This document shows, in pieces, positions 11,460 to 21,930 of a DNA stretch of 64,000 nt (the stretch's first letter is position 1; every line of letters starts with the position of its first letter). The notes under the pieces are model-generated. The model saw nothing but the letters and a program-made list of their open reading frames with translations, was not told the DNA's origin and did not search any database. Made by a program: the position numbers and the translations under genes. Source of the DNA: Datisca glomerata (lineage: Eukaryota; Streptophyta; Magnoliopsida; Cucurbitales; Datiscaceae); the NCBI GenBank assembly GCA_003255025.1, contig QANY01005078.1:124001-188000 (forward strand), given 5' to 3'.

Positions 11460-14400
11460 CTTAGTGATTGGAGCCATAATTGAACTTATGTCAAAACATG
11501 ATTTTGACCTTGGTGTTGGTTAACAAGGGTAAAACCATCTTCAATTCTAACACCATTACCAACATTAGCCCAATCACACTTGAAGATTGGAAGCTGAAAT
11601 TTGTAATAGTCTAACAAAATAATATCCTTTATATCCCATAATAAGAAACCACATCAGCTACTTGTGAAACATCTTTCGCACTTGATCTACACATTGTTGT
11701 AGCTTCAACAGAGATACCACTATTTTGTCTAGACTTTTCAGCTTCCTTTGTGTGAAATCGATATCCATTAATCACAAGGCCAGTAAATGACATTGTATTT
11801 TTACGAGCACCATTTGCAAGCCACCTCAATTAGCTTAAGATATGTTAGCATATTATAGTTGTAAACATTAATATGTCACACTTAAAGCCTAAACTAGTGT
11901 TGTAATATAACCTTCTTTTTCAACCATGTTGTAAACATCTCTGTATGTCTCTTCCACAATAGGTTGCCATTCTTTTGAAGAGATCTATTGGATTGCTTCA
12001 ACTCCTCCAAATGTACCCAAAGAAATTATTTTTAAAGTAAGTGGACTTTAATGTTATTAATATATACAACATGACATGTTGACTAGATAATGACTAGATA
12101 ACTTATTGTATAAATGTTTCAACTATAGACATGTTTAACACGTCACAACGATGAGCACTCTCCAACAATTCATCACTCATGGTAATTTTTATTCCTTTTG
12201 ATATTGGGCGCCCTACAAGGATAACATCACTAGAAAACTCTTCATTGCGGCATTGTTGATGTCCTATTTCACTTGCTTGCTCTATAAACTCACTACAAAA
12301 TTTCGTGCACTCTTCTGCAAGATAGCATTTTGCAATGCATCCTTCAGGTCGTGCATGGTTCCTAACGTATCCTTTGAGTATCTTTATATATCTATCAGCG
12401 AACTACTAAATCAAACTCAATATAGTTTTCACGATCATTGTAAATATAAATTAAAATAATGAATAAAAGTTACCGATCGAAAGGATACATCCAACAAAAT
12501 TGGACATGACCACATAAACGTGCTTCTCTTCCTAAATGTATTGGCAAGTCAGTCATGATGTCAAAAAAGGAAGAGGGAGTATCTTTCCAGTATGCACAAC
12601 GTCTCAACGATCTCATCCTCCAAATATTGCACTTTTTCTCTTTCAATAACACGTTGACATAGTCTATTAAAAATGAGCACAATCTATAAATCACACTTCT
12701 TGGTCATGTTGGAAGAAATCCCCTTAAAGCAGTAGCAAGCAGATGTTGAATTAGAACATGACAATCATGAGATTTCAGCCCCAATATCTTGCACTCTTTC
12801 AGTGATATGTAATTTTCGATATTTGAGTGATACCCATCGGGTAACTTGAGATTAAATAGTCTCTTGCAAAACAATTGTCTCTCATATTTTGATATTGAAT
12901 GTTGAGTTGCTGGAAGATAGGTCTTATCACCCTTTTTTGTGGATGCAAGTGATGTCTAATTCTCATGTTCTTCAAATCTAAATGAGCATTATACCCATCT
13001 TTTAATTTGTCATTCATGTTCAAAAATGTACCAAGAAGGCTTTCACAAATATTTTTTTCAATGTGCATGACATCTAAATTATGGCGCAACGCCAACCCCT
13101 ACAAAATAAAATATATATGGCTTAATGCCAAATCTTACTAAGTTGTGCCAATTAGTTTGTAATGTAAATATAAATTTAGAAAATGGGTACCTCCCAGTTG
13201 GGTAAATAAAAAAATATTGATCTTTTCTCCAAATGGTAGTAACTTCCCCAGTCTTTTTTTTTCTTCTTCGCACATTTTCCAAAATCATTCACAAAGTCAA
13301 TGAGTTCTCGAGCAATGGTGACTCCAGTCATGACTCTAGGTGCATTATCTTTCTCTTCAGTTCCGTCAAACCAAGACTTTTTTGTCCTTAAATGATGATT
13401 TGGTGGCAAAAAATGTCTATGCCCCACATATGCGAACTTCTTGCTATATTTCAACCAACATGAGTGAGTATTTATACGACAAGTAGGACATGCCTTATTG
13501 CCCTTTGTTGTGCATCCAACAAGATTACCATAAGCTGGAAAATCATTAATAGTCCACAACAAAATTGCCCTAAAATTAATAAACCCCTTCTGGAAGGAAT
13601 CATACATTTACACAACATTATTCCACAGTTCTTGCAAATCCTCTATGAGTGATTGCAAAAAAATATCAATGTCATTGTCAGGTTGCTTTGGACCAGGAAT
13701 CAATAATGTCAACATGATATTTTCTTTCTTCATGCACGACGACAGTGATAAGTTATATATGATAAGCATGACTATCCAACAGCTATAGTTGGTACTTAAA
13801 CTCCTGAATGGGTTGATACCATCTGCTGCAAGGCCAAGTCTAAGATTTTGTGAATCGCTTGAAAAAGCTAGCCATTTATCATTCACCAAGTCCCATGCCA
13901 CAAAGTCTATTAGGTGACGCATTTTCCCATCATTGCTTTTGTTGTAGAAATGTCACCTTAAAGCTTCAGCCATTTTTGGATACATGAACATTCTCCTAAA
14001 CCTTGAAATCATAGGAAAATAGCGTAGAACTTTTTCTAGAACACATTTTCTAACTTTATTTGTGCGTTTATCAGTTTTCCATCTTGAAGAACCACATTTT
14101 GGACATGTCTCCAGTTTTTTCAATCTATTTTCTAAAGAGACAACAATCATTCACACATGCATGAATTTTTGTATACCCCAAATTAAATTTTCAAAGAAAT
14201 TTTTTCACAGAGTACATGGTATTGGGTAGCACATGTTTAGGCAGTATCATATCACCCAAAGTCTCTAAAAGAGTATTGAAACTCTTATCAGTCCACTGAC
14301 TTACAGTTTTTAGTTTGTAAAGAGGCACAATAGCTGATAAGTTTGTGAACCTCGTACAACTTGGATATAAAAGGGTCCTGACATCATCTAATGTTTTGCT

Positions 14401-14837
14401 AAAGTCCTCATCTCTTCACTCAGAATGCTCCACATACTCTTCATCATGTTCATATGTGGTCCTGTATAAGTGATAAGCATCATTGTCCGCTTCCATTTCA
14501 TCATCTTCATCATACCTAACAAGTTCTCCATGATGATACCAATTTGTACATGTAGGATCCATGCCTTTGATAATTAAATGCTCAAAAACATCATTCAGAT
14601 ATTGATGACTCATGTTCCTACATTTCCTACAAGGGCATGAAATTTTTTTAAGATGATCTGCATTAGCCATGGCCTCTCTAATGAATTGTCTTGCTCTTTG
14701 CATGTACTCGTCCGAAGCTCTATTGATTCAAAAGTAAAATCTAAGTACTTAGACTATCTTTTTCAATACTAAGATTAAACTAGCGTGAGAATTAATTTTC
14801 ATTACCTCTTACAATGCACCCAATCTTTATCGATCAT
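11460..14837 (-). pseudogene. CACTA TNP2-like transposase with introns, nearly full length but interrupted
   Basis: A first exon at 14837-14806 encodes MIDKDWVHCK and ends at a GT donor. The next exon starts at 14719 (ASDEYMQRARQFIREAM) with the Cys-rich transposase-associated domain ISCPCRKCRN. Then follow a zinc-ribbon piece (CPKCGSSRWK, about 14090), the core MRHLIDFVAWDL to LLIPGPKQPDNDIDIFLQSL (13922-13608), ILLWTINDFPAYGNL and CPTCR (13570-13480), an intron near 13198-13100, ALRHNLDVMHIEKNICESLL (13095 on), a DUF4218-like part (12750-12160), and a C-terminal block with GLVINGYRFHTKE and FKCDWANVGNGVRIEDGFTL (11790-11530). Defects include TGA at 13953-13955 where Trp is expected, a stop near 13605, and frameshifts near 14130 and 12840. 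Confidence 0.9.
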
Positions 14838-16249
14838 GGAAACTATAACTATAAATATAAGAAACATATTAATTACATACATTTAGTTCATACTTGTAGG
14901 CGCTAAATAAAACATGTCAAATTTATTCATTTTTTACAAATAAACATGTATACATTTATCCTGTATATATTGAATAGAATCATTATATGAAGAATTTATG
15001 TGTTTTTTTGTGGGCACTACCCATGGACATAGGATAACACATAAATGTATCCTCATATGACACAAAGAGTAAAGGAACAACTGTTAGTGCAAAGGTAAAT
15101 AGTCAGCTAGTGTCCCCATCTCAACCATGTGGGTATGGTTCATTGGCAACTAGCTGCTCTTTATCTAACCTAATACAAACCACACTACAGTTAAGACACA
15201 CATGTTTAGTTTTTTAAACACACATATATGAGTAGATTGGAAAAACACTTGCAATTGATGCAATAGATAGTGCAACGAATGCACCACACATATATAGTTT
15301 TTTTAAACACACATATATAGTTAAAACATAAGCTTCAAACAATTTTAGTAATTAAATGTAGACTCTGTAACATTCTACCAGGTTTAAAATCAAGTTAAAA
15401 AACTACAGTAATATATTCAAGAACAATTTGTAAGTCCTGTGCTTAAAATCAAGATAAATTAATGCAGGTTTTGCATTTCAGTCAAAGGGGATTGACTTCA
15501 TCTCAAGAAGTCATTTAGCTACCCGCTATATATCTCTCTAACAAGCCCTCTATTTTATGTTTCGAATTACCAAGCCTTCAGTTCACAGGGAACAATGGAG
15601 AAAAGGGAATTTCAGAAAATAAAATGGGAGGGAAAATTCAGATAACCACACAAAACATTCACAGGGAAAATGGAGAAAAGGGAGGAAAGGACAAGCCTTC
15701 GGTTCACAAAAATGTTTCAGAAGGACAACATGCAAAAATTTAAATCTCAAACCTGAAAATCAATCTGCAGCCTTAGTTCCTCTGTCTTTGAACGAGAGAG
15801 TGAGAGAGAAGCCAATCACTACGCATCTTCAATCCCTAGGTCTTCTAAGAAGGAGAAGCTCCGTCGAAGTCCAGCCATAGGTCGTCTGAGTGGGAGAAGT
15901 TGCGCGAGAAGAATGGTGAGTAGAGAAGAAAGGATTTTCAAAGAGAAAATCGTGAGCTTCTATGAAAGGATTTTCAGAGCTTCTCTGAAATGGAGAAGAA
16001 AATCACGAATTTGGTGTGTTTTAAGGATGATGGCCGAGAGGGAAATGAGAGCTCGAGAGGGAAATGAGTTTTTGAGCGAATTGGGGTCCAATTTTTTCTT
16101 AAGTAATCCAACGCTTCTATTTTGCTCCTTCTATTTTACATGAATAAATTTTACATGATTTTTAATTCTCTTGTTAATTTAAGTTTTCAACAATAGGACA
16201 GTGAAACTCTTGTATTTTTTTCCTGCAGAATACTATATTTCTTGTAGTG
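14838..16249 (-). other. CACTA 5' non-coding and subterminal region
   Basis: This lies between the transposase start and the terminus at 16249 and should hold its promoter. The last 500 bp contain purine-rich blocks and repeated short motifs (CACACATATAT near 15220 and 15305, GGAGAAAAGGGA near 15596 and 15671, GAGAAG runs at 15795-16010). The + strand open frame at 15913-16143 resembles nothing known and is probably fortuitous. The terminal 13 bp pair with those at 7320. Confidence 0.6.
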
Positions 16250-16252
16250 TAA
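16250..16252. repeat. Right target-site duplication TAA of CACTA element
   Basis: TAA follows the terminal GTAGTG at 16244-16249 and matches 7317-7319. Confidence 0.85.
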
Positions 16253-16599
16253 TAAATCAAGTAGACTATTAATTTATACATCGAGAGGAGGTTAAGGGAA
16301 GCAACGATGAAGATAGGCCATAATGGACTTGTATTGAGTTTGTTGTTGTTGAAGAAAGTTGTTGTAATTGTGCATTCTTGAGTTTCATACATTCTTTCAC
16401 CATGAGAGACAATATTTTCATTCTCAACCGTTCTTTCTTCATGTATTTCTTGAGGAACATTATCCCGTTGAGTCCTAGATGGTACTCCCCTCAGTATCCT
16501 TCATTATTGGTTGTAAGATTCATACTTTTAAGGGATACCTTTGGGTATGTGTCATAGTAGTCAATTTCAACAAAATACCCATCCTCTAATTGTGAGTTG

Positions 16600-17130
16600 T
16601 TTATTCATGGACCTTAGACCATAGTTGACTACATCTTGTCCACAAATTATTCAATTGGCTTCTATGGGATCAAAATCATTTATAATAGCTCATGCCAAGG
16701 TATTAAAATAGCATGGTTACATCATATGGGATATCTAAGATGCTGTCCAATGAGCACCCATAAATGATTATGGGTAGCCCATTCACACATGATTTCAAAA
16801 TTAATGGATACCTAGTGAAAGAAGATTGCAATAAAACAACCTAACAAGTCTAGGATACATTTTTAACTTTAATGTGAAGACAGTTTCCCAACTCATTCTA
16901 CATAGGAGAGGAATTACCTTCATCCCATCAAAATCCATAATATTAATATTTCTTCTCATTGCAATATTCCCATTCTCATACTTATGAAATGAATCACTAG
17001 TTTCTTCATCAAGAAAAAAAATTATCATCATATCTTGACTCTTCTTCAATGGAGGATGGTTCTTTAAGTCTTTTCCATTTTGATGCCCTAGAAGATGTTG
17101 AGGAACTAGCCTTAGGAGCAGTAGAGAAGT
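16600..17130 (-). pseudogene. Extra 3' ORF of copia copy E2, putative plant transposon domain
   Basis: This is the counterpart of 5136-6150. At 17049-16801 it reads DEETSDSFHKYENGNIAMRR then PLLCRMSWETVFTLKLKMYP, aligned to E1 DEEISAIFHKYENINIVMGR and MGWENVLTPKLRMYP. Upstream, an STAPKASSSTSSRASK-like peptide is encoded near 17125-17080. The expected ATG reads ACTG here, so the start is lost. Further downstream the frame is broken, as in E1. Confidence 0.6.
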
Positions 17131-17512
17131 AAGATATTTGTAACATATGAAGAACTTTAAGAAATTGAAGAGAATTAGAATAGATTTGTTGAAGAAAATT
17201 TGAGTTCAGAAGTGGGTTTTTGGGAAAGAGGGGTTATGGTTTTGAGAGAAAAGGAAACAGGAAAAATTGAGAAGAGGATGGTGAAATCTTATTTTTAACG
17301 CGAGGTGATTTCTAGTTTTGCAATAGAGCAATCGACCGCTGGTCATTGATCGATCGTCCGCTCCTGGCAGAGAAGCAAAGATTTTTCCCTACTTTGACCT
17401 CGTTCATTCCCTCATCTGTAACTCATTCATTCCCTCATCCGAAGCTTGTCTATGGCCTCATCCGTTGTTCGTCCATTGCCTCTAGAGATGTACAATTAAT
17501 TTTTACGTTTCA

Positions 17513-17595
17513 TGATATTGACTCTTAATGCTCTAATATTAAAAGCATGTGATGATATTGACACGTTTAATATTAGAGCATTAAGAGTCATATCA
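17513..17595. repeat. Short palindrome, 28-29 bp arms
   Basis: TGATATTGACTCTTAATGCT (arm 17513-17541) is repeated as its reverse complement at 17568-17595, with one extra base in the first arm and a 26-nt loop. E1 has only a single copy of this motif (4707-4735), so the inverted second copy arose in E2. Confidence 0.85.
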
Positions 17596-17643
17596 TAGGA
17601 AAATAACAAATGGATACTAAAATTCATTGTATTTTGTTCATAA

Positions 17644-18295
17644 TCATAGTGGTCAATTTTGTTCTGTTTTGGTCGGAACAGACAGAATATTATGCAGAAC
17701 GAAATGAAATAGGGGTGGTAAATATGTCACTAATTTACCGGTTAAATATTATTTAGGCTGCAATGAAACATAAACACTGACGCAAGCTCAATGGCAACGA
17801 CGCTTCCTGCGACCCAAGTATAGGACTGACTTCCTCCTGCGTTCGAATCCAAGGTACTCTCTTAATTTTTTATTTTTTATTTATTTCTTTTACTTCTTTT
17901 GATTTGTAAATCATTATATTTTATATTCCACTTTAATTTTAATGAATCAAATTAATTTATCACCATTTTACTTTTAAATATTTAAAATTGTATACAAGTC
18001 ATAATAATTTTGTTTGATATATAATTGAAATTGTGTAATATACACGTATTATTCAATATGATAAAACTTATATAATGTTAAAAGAACTCATTTCTTGTTG
18101 TATTTTATTTACAATTATGTCTTGTTAGTAAATTATAATTCATGAGATAAATTTTTAAACATATATTTTTATATTAAATCTTATATTATGATTTAATATT
18201 TCTGATATATTTTTTTTGAAACGGAATACCAAATTATCCGAAATGTTCTATTTATTCAAAAACCAAAATGGTCACCGAAACTGAGTTGACTACTA
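17644..18295. mobile_element. Mutator-like non-autonomous insertion in E2 (9-bp TSD, 8 of 9 matching)
   Basis: Comparison with E1 shows extra sequence between the RNase H end and the spacer. It is bounded by TGTTCATAA (17635-17643) and TGTTCATGA (18296-18304). The ends form a weak inverted repeat: TAGTGGTCAA at the left, and TAGTAGTCAA when the right end is reverse-complemented. A 9-bp duplication fits Mutator-like elements. It has no coding capacity and contains a possible SINE head. Confidence 0.6.
17766..17900 (+). mobile_element. Possible tRNA-derived SINE
   Basis: AAGCTCAATGG (17784-17794) resembles an RNA polymerase III A box, and GCGTTCGAATCC (17839-17850) resembles a B box; they lie about 45 nt apart. 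A T-rich tail follows from 17863. This is the layout of plant SINE heads. I could not identify a family or a clear TSD, so the call is tentative. Confidence 0.45.
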
Positions 18296-18304
18296 TGTTC
18301 ATGA

Positions 18305-19850
18305 TACTAAGTTCTAATCTAATTTTAGAAAATCTTTCTTCATTTAGAGATTTCATGAATAAATCTGCAAGCTGATTTTCAGTGTCCACAAATTCTAAAA
18401 TTCTATCGCTCTTTTGAATATGATCTCCTATAAAATGATGCCTAACATCAATGTGCTTGCTTCCAGAGCGTAAAATATGTTTTTCTTAAAGATTTATGGC
18501 ACTAGTGCTATCACATTTTATAGGAACGTGATCAAAATGTAGTCCAAAGTTTCTTAAGGTTTGCTTCATCCATAGAATTTGTGCACAACAACTAGAACAT
18601 ACACTATGCCTCAGTCGTGGACAATGCTAAGGAGTTTTACTTTTCACTAAACCAAGACACTAGGGATTTACATAAAAATTGAAAAAAAATCACTAGTGCT
18701 TTTCGATCTAGCATATTTCTAGCATAATCCGCATTCAAATAACCAACAAACTTCATAGAAGATTCTTTTGAATACCAAATGCCTAAAGAAGATGTACCAC
18801 TTAAATATTTCAAAATCATTTTTAACACATTTAAGTGGGATTTCTTAGATTTTAATGAAAATGAGCTCACAGATACACATTAAACATAATATGTGGCCTA
18901 CTAGTAGTTAAATAGAGAAGAGAGCCGATCATACCTTGATAAAGCTTGTTGTCTACATCCTTACCTTTTTCATCTTTGTCTAACTTCAAGGTGGTGCTCA
19001 TGGAGGTATTTTTTGCTTTTACATTTTCCATGCCAAATTTCTTTAGCATGTTCTTGATGTACTTTTCTTAGTTTATAAATATCCCTTCTTTTATTTGTTT
19101 GATTTGGAATCCAAGAAGGAAGTTTAATTCTCTCATTAGACTCACCTCAAACTCTTATTGCATCAGTCTTGGAAATTTCTCACACAAAGATTCATTAGTA
19201 GCTCCAAAAACAATATCATTAACATAAACTTTTACAAACAACATATCAGGTTCTTTAATTTTGACAAAAGTGTTGTATCAAATCTTTCTCATGCTAAAAT
19301 TATGGTCACGTAAGAATTTACTTAGTCATACATACCATTCTTTAGAAGCTTGTTTGAGACCATAAATGGTATTTTTAAGTCTATACACATCATTAGAATA
19401 TTCAACACTTTACAAATCAGGAGGTTGCTCGATGTAAGTTTCCTCTTTTATGTATCCATTTATAGATGCACATTTCATATCCATTTGGTATAAAGTAAAA
19501 TTTTTATAAAATGCAAAAGCAAGCATGTTTCTAGTTTTGTTTCTAGAAACATGTGCAAAAGTTTCATCAAAATCAATTCCTTCTTCTTGATTGTAACCTT
19601 GTGCAACTAACCTAGCTTTGTTTTTAGTTACTACTCCATTTTCATCTACCTTATTTATAAAGAGCCATTTTGTGCCAATTACCAGATAACAAGATCCTAC
19701 ACCTCATTTCTTTCAAATTGATTTAACTACTCTTGCATAGCGAGAATCCAATATTCGTCATTTTTGGCTTCATAAAAATTTTTAGGTTCAAGAGTTGAAA
19801 TGAAAGCAATATTACCTATAGAATCTCGTAGTGAAGATCGGGTTTGAATA
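18305..19850 (-). pseudogene. Copia RT and RNase H of E2 (second copy)
   Basis: The - strand frames give RT from about 19850: ARLVAQGYNQEEGIDFDETF, MKCASINGYIKEETYIEQPP, NTIYGLKQASKEWYV, YVNDIVFGATNESL, ELNFLLGFQIKQIKEGIFIN, KFGMENVKAKNTSMSTTLKL and GMIGSLLYLTTSRPH. RNase H follows from 18870 (LSGTSSLGIWYSKESSMKF), ending with KHIDVRHHFIGDHIQKSDRI and LADLFMKSLNEERFSKIRLE near 18330. There are multiple in-frame stops. The active site is YVND, as in E1, so the loss predates their split. Confidence 0.85.
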
Positions 19851-20259
19851 CCACTTTCAATGTCTCCCAAAATGAGCTCCATTGGATGGTCTTTATGTTT
19901 TTCCACTTTTTCAGAAGACGTTGATCATTTTCTTCCATAGTCGGCTCCTTGTTTAGCAAGCTTGGTATTTCTTCTACATCATCAAAAGACGTTGATCAAT
20001 TTCTTTAGTAGTAACACAATCAGATTCATCAAATATTACATGCACAGATTCTTCAACTGTTAAAATTCTTTTATTAAACAGAAGATATGCTTTACTAGAG
20101 GATGAATAACCAAGAAATATATCAATATCATTTTTTGAGTCAAATTTATCTCTACTTTAAAATATCCAATGTTTGGAGTTTTGTTGTTCGAATGTTGATA
20201 GGGTGTTTTCTTTAAACTATGTCTTAGCATAACTCTATTTATACTGTAGCAATATGTGC

Positions 20260-21355
20260 TTATGGCCTCAGCCTAAAAATTTTAGGTAAGCCATTTTCAC
20301 TCAGCATATCTCTTCTTTTGTTTGTTTGATTTAAAATCCAAGGAAGAGGTTTAATTCTCTCATGAGACTCATCTCAAACTCTTGTTGCATCATTCTTAAA
20401 AATTCCTCACATAGATTCATTAGTAGATCTAAAACAATTGTCAGCACAAATTTATAGAATCAACATATCAAGCCTTTAATTTTGACAAATAGAGTAGTAT
20501 CAATCTTTCCCATGCTAAAATTATGGTCAGTAAGAATTTACTAAGTCGTTCATACCATGCTCTAGAAGTTTGTTTGAGACCATAAAGAGTCTTTTTAAGT
20601 CTATACACATCCATTTGATATAAAATAAATTTTTATAACATGAAAATGCAAGCAACATTCTTATTGACTCTTATCTAGCAACAGGTGCAAATATTTCATC
20701 AAAATCAATTTCTTCTTCTTGATTATAACCTTTTGCAACCAATCTAGCATTGTTTATAGTTACTATTCCATTTTCATCTATCTTATTTCTAAAAACCAAT
20801 TTGGTGCCAATCCTCGAATTATCTGAGGGCCTAGGAACAAGATTCCAAACCTCATTATTCAAATTGATTTAACTCTTCTTGCATAGCAAGAATCTGATAT
20901 TCATCATTTTTTATTTTACTAAAAAAATTTGGTTTGAGAGTTGAAATGAGAGCAACATTACAAATAGAATCTCGTAATGAATATCACTTTCAATGTTCCC
21001 CAAAATGAGCTCATTTGGATTATCTTTAATGTTTTCTCACTCTTTCAGAAGAGGTTGGGCATTTTCTTCATTTTCTTCGACAGACGGCTCCTTATTCAAC
21101 AAGCTTGGTTGTTCTTCTATATCATCAAAGTTTTTAGAAATACATTTAGTAGTAGCACATTCAGATTCATCAAATACTACATGCATAGATTCTTCAACTA
21201 CTAAAATTCTTTTATTAAAGACACGATATGCTTTACTAGAAGATGAATAACTAAAAAAAATACCAATATAAGTTTTTTAAGCAAATTTATCTCAATTATC
21301 TTCTTTGTTTTTTATGAAGATACTTGCTTCATGAAAGAAAAATCATCTAGCAAAG
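20260..21355 (-). pseudogene. Duplicated integrase-linker and RT segment of E2 (first copy)
   Basis: At 21250-21000 the linker ESMHVVFDESECAT and NEENAQPLLKE precede RT (20862-20671: [20 protein letters not shown] then [20 protein letters not shown]). This copy goes on through a shortened RT to FEM-S and KSNKQKKRYA-like sequence, then meets the integrase motif SENGLPKF near 20300. The same linker-RT series then starts again (19990 onward). It is therefore a tandem duplication of about 1.2 kb whose junction joins the RT 3' part to the integrase C-terminal part. Confidence 0.7.
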
Positions 21356-21479
21356 TTCTATTTATTGGAAAAAGAGACAAAAATGTATACATTATCATTT
21401 TAAATGAAATTATTCATCTGTCTCTATCAAGACTGGTCATCTGCCAGTGTATCAACAGACGGGGTTTTAAAGCGTATAA

Positions 21480-21930
21480 ATTAAAAATGAAACTTTTGGT
21501 GAAACGTTAAAAAATAAGCGGTCGATCGAGCGACTACTATTGTACTAATAGATGTCCGCTCCTCACAGTTTATACTAACGGCTATTTTTTCTTGGCCTAT
21601 AAATAGAGGCTCTTCTTGGAGCCTAAAGACAATAATTGAGTATGATTTCATTGAGAAAATTCTGAGAAAAACTTTACATTTCTTGAGCCATATAATTCTT
21701 CATCTTAGTGTTTTGAGTGTAGTTAATTTTGTAAGCATAATTGTATATCTACTCTAAGTGGGAGAGTTGTTCTTTTGTTCTTATGAACTATTGAAGCTGT
21801 AACTAGGTGTGAATGGTACCATCAAAATCAACCGTGTACAAGCTTTGATCTTCAACAATGAAGAAGGTCGTGATTCTAGTAGATTCTTCAAAGATGTACC
21901 TTGGAGCGTGGACGTAGATAAATAGTGCTG
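21480..21930 (+). repeat. Partial LTR of the E1/E2 copia family in + orientation
   Basis: 21660-21920 matches E1 LTR 6850-7110 in direct orientation (GAGCCATATAATTC, GTATATCTACTCTAAGTG, GAGAGTTGTTCTTTTGTTC, GCTGTAACTAGGTG, GGAGCGTGGACGTAG). A TATA-like GCCTATAAATAGAGGC lies at 21596-21611, so the LTR promoter is represented. The neighbouring E2 coding region is on the other strand, so this LTR cannot be its ordinary 5' LTR. The LTR start and end are missing. Confidence 0.75.

Larger units (their letters stand above)
7320..16249 (-). mobile_element. Complete CACTA (En/Spm) DNA transposon, 8930 bp
   Basis: Both termini are present. The left end begins CACTACAAGAAAAATGGC at 7320; the right end, read on the - strand from 16249, begins CACTACAAGAAATATAG. 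The flanks show a perfect 3-bp TSD (TAA). Both expected genes are on the - strand: a TNP2-type transposase (14837 to about 11460) followed by a second gene of the plant Ptta/En/Spm type (about 11420 to 9458). The TNP2 reading frame is largely recognisable but carries stops and a few frameshifts, so the element was recently autonomous and is now probably inactive. The 5' non-coding part is 14838-16249. The 3' part (7320-9457) is rich in tandem repeats. It is inserted between two copia copies that face each other. Confidence 0.92.
16253..21355 (-). mobile_element. Ty1/copia remnant E2, inverted relative to E1
   Basis: Read on the - strand from 21355 it contains the integrase C-terminal end and linker (ESMHVVFDESECATTKCIS near 21190-21140), a first partial RT (20962-20345), the integrase C-terminal motif again (SENGLPKF-like near 20330-20270), a second linker and RT (20110-19070), RNase H (18900-18305), the extra ORF (17110-16600), and then sequence equal to E1 at 6157-6337. 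It stops at the CACTA TSD without its own 3' LTR. All coding parts are broken. It is the same family as E1 and shares its unusual RT-integrase junction. Confidence 0.8.
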
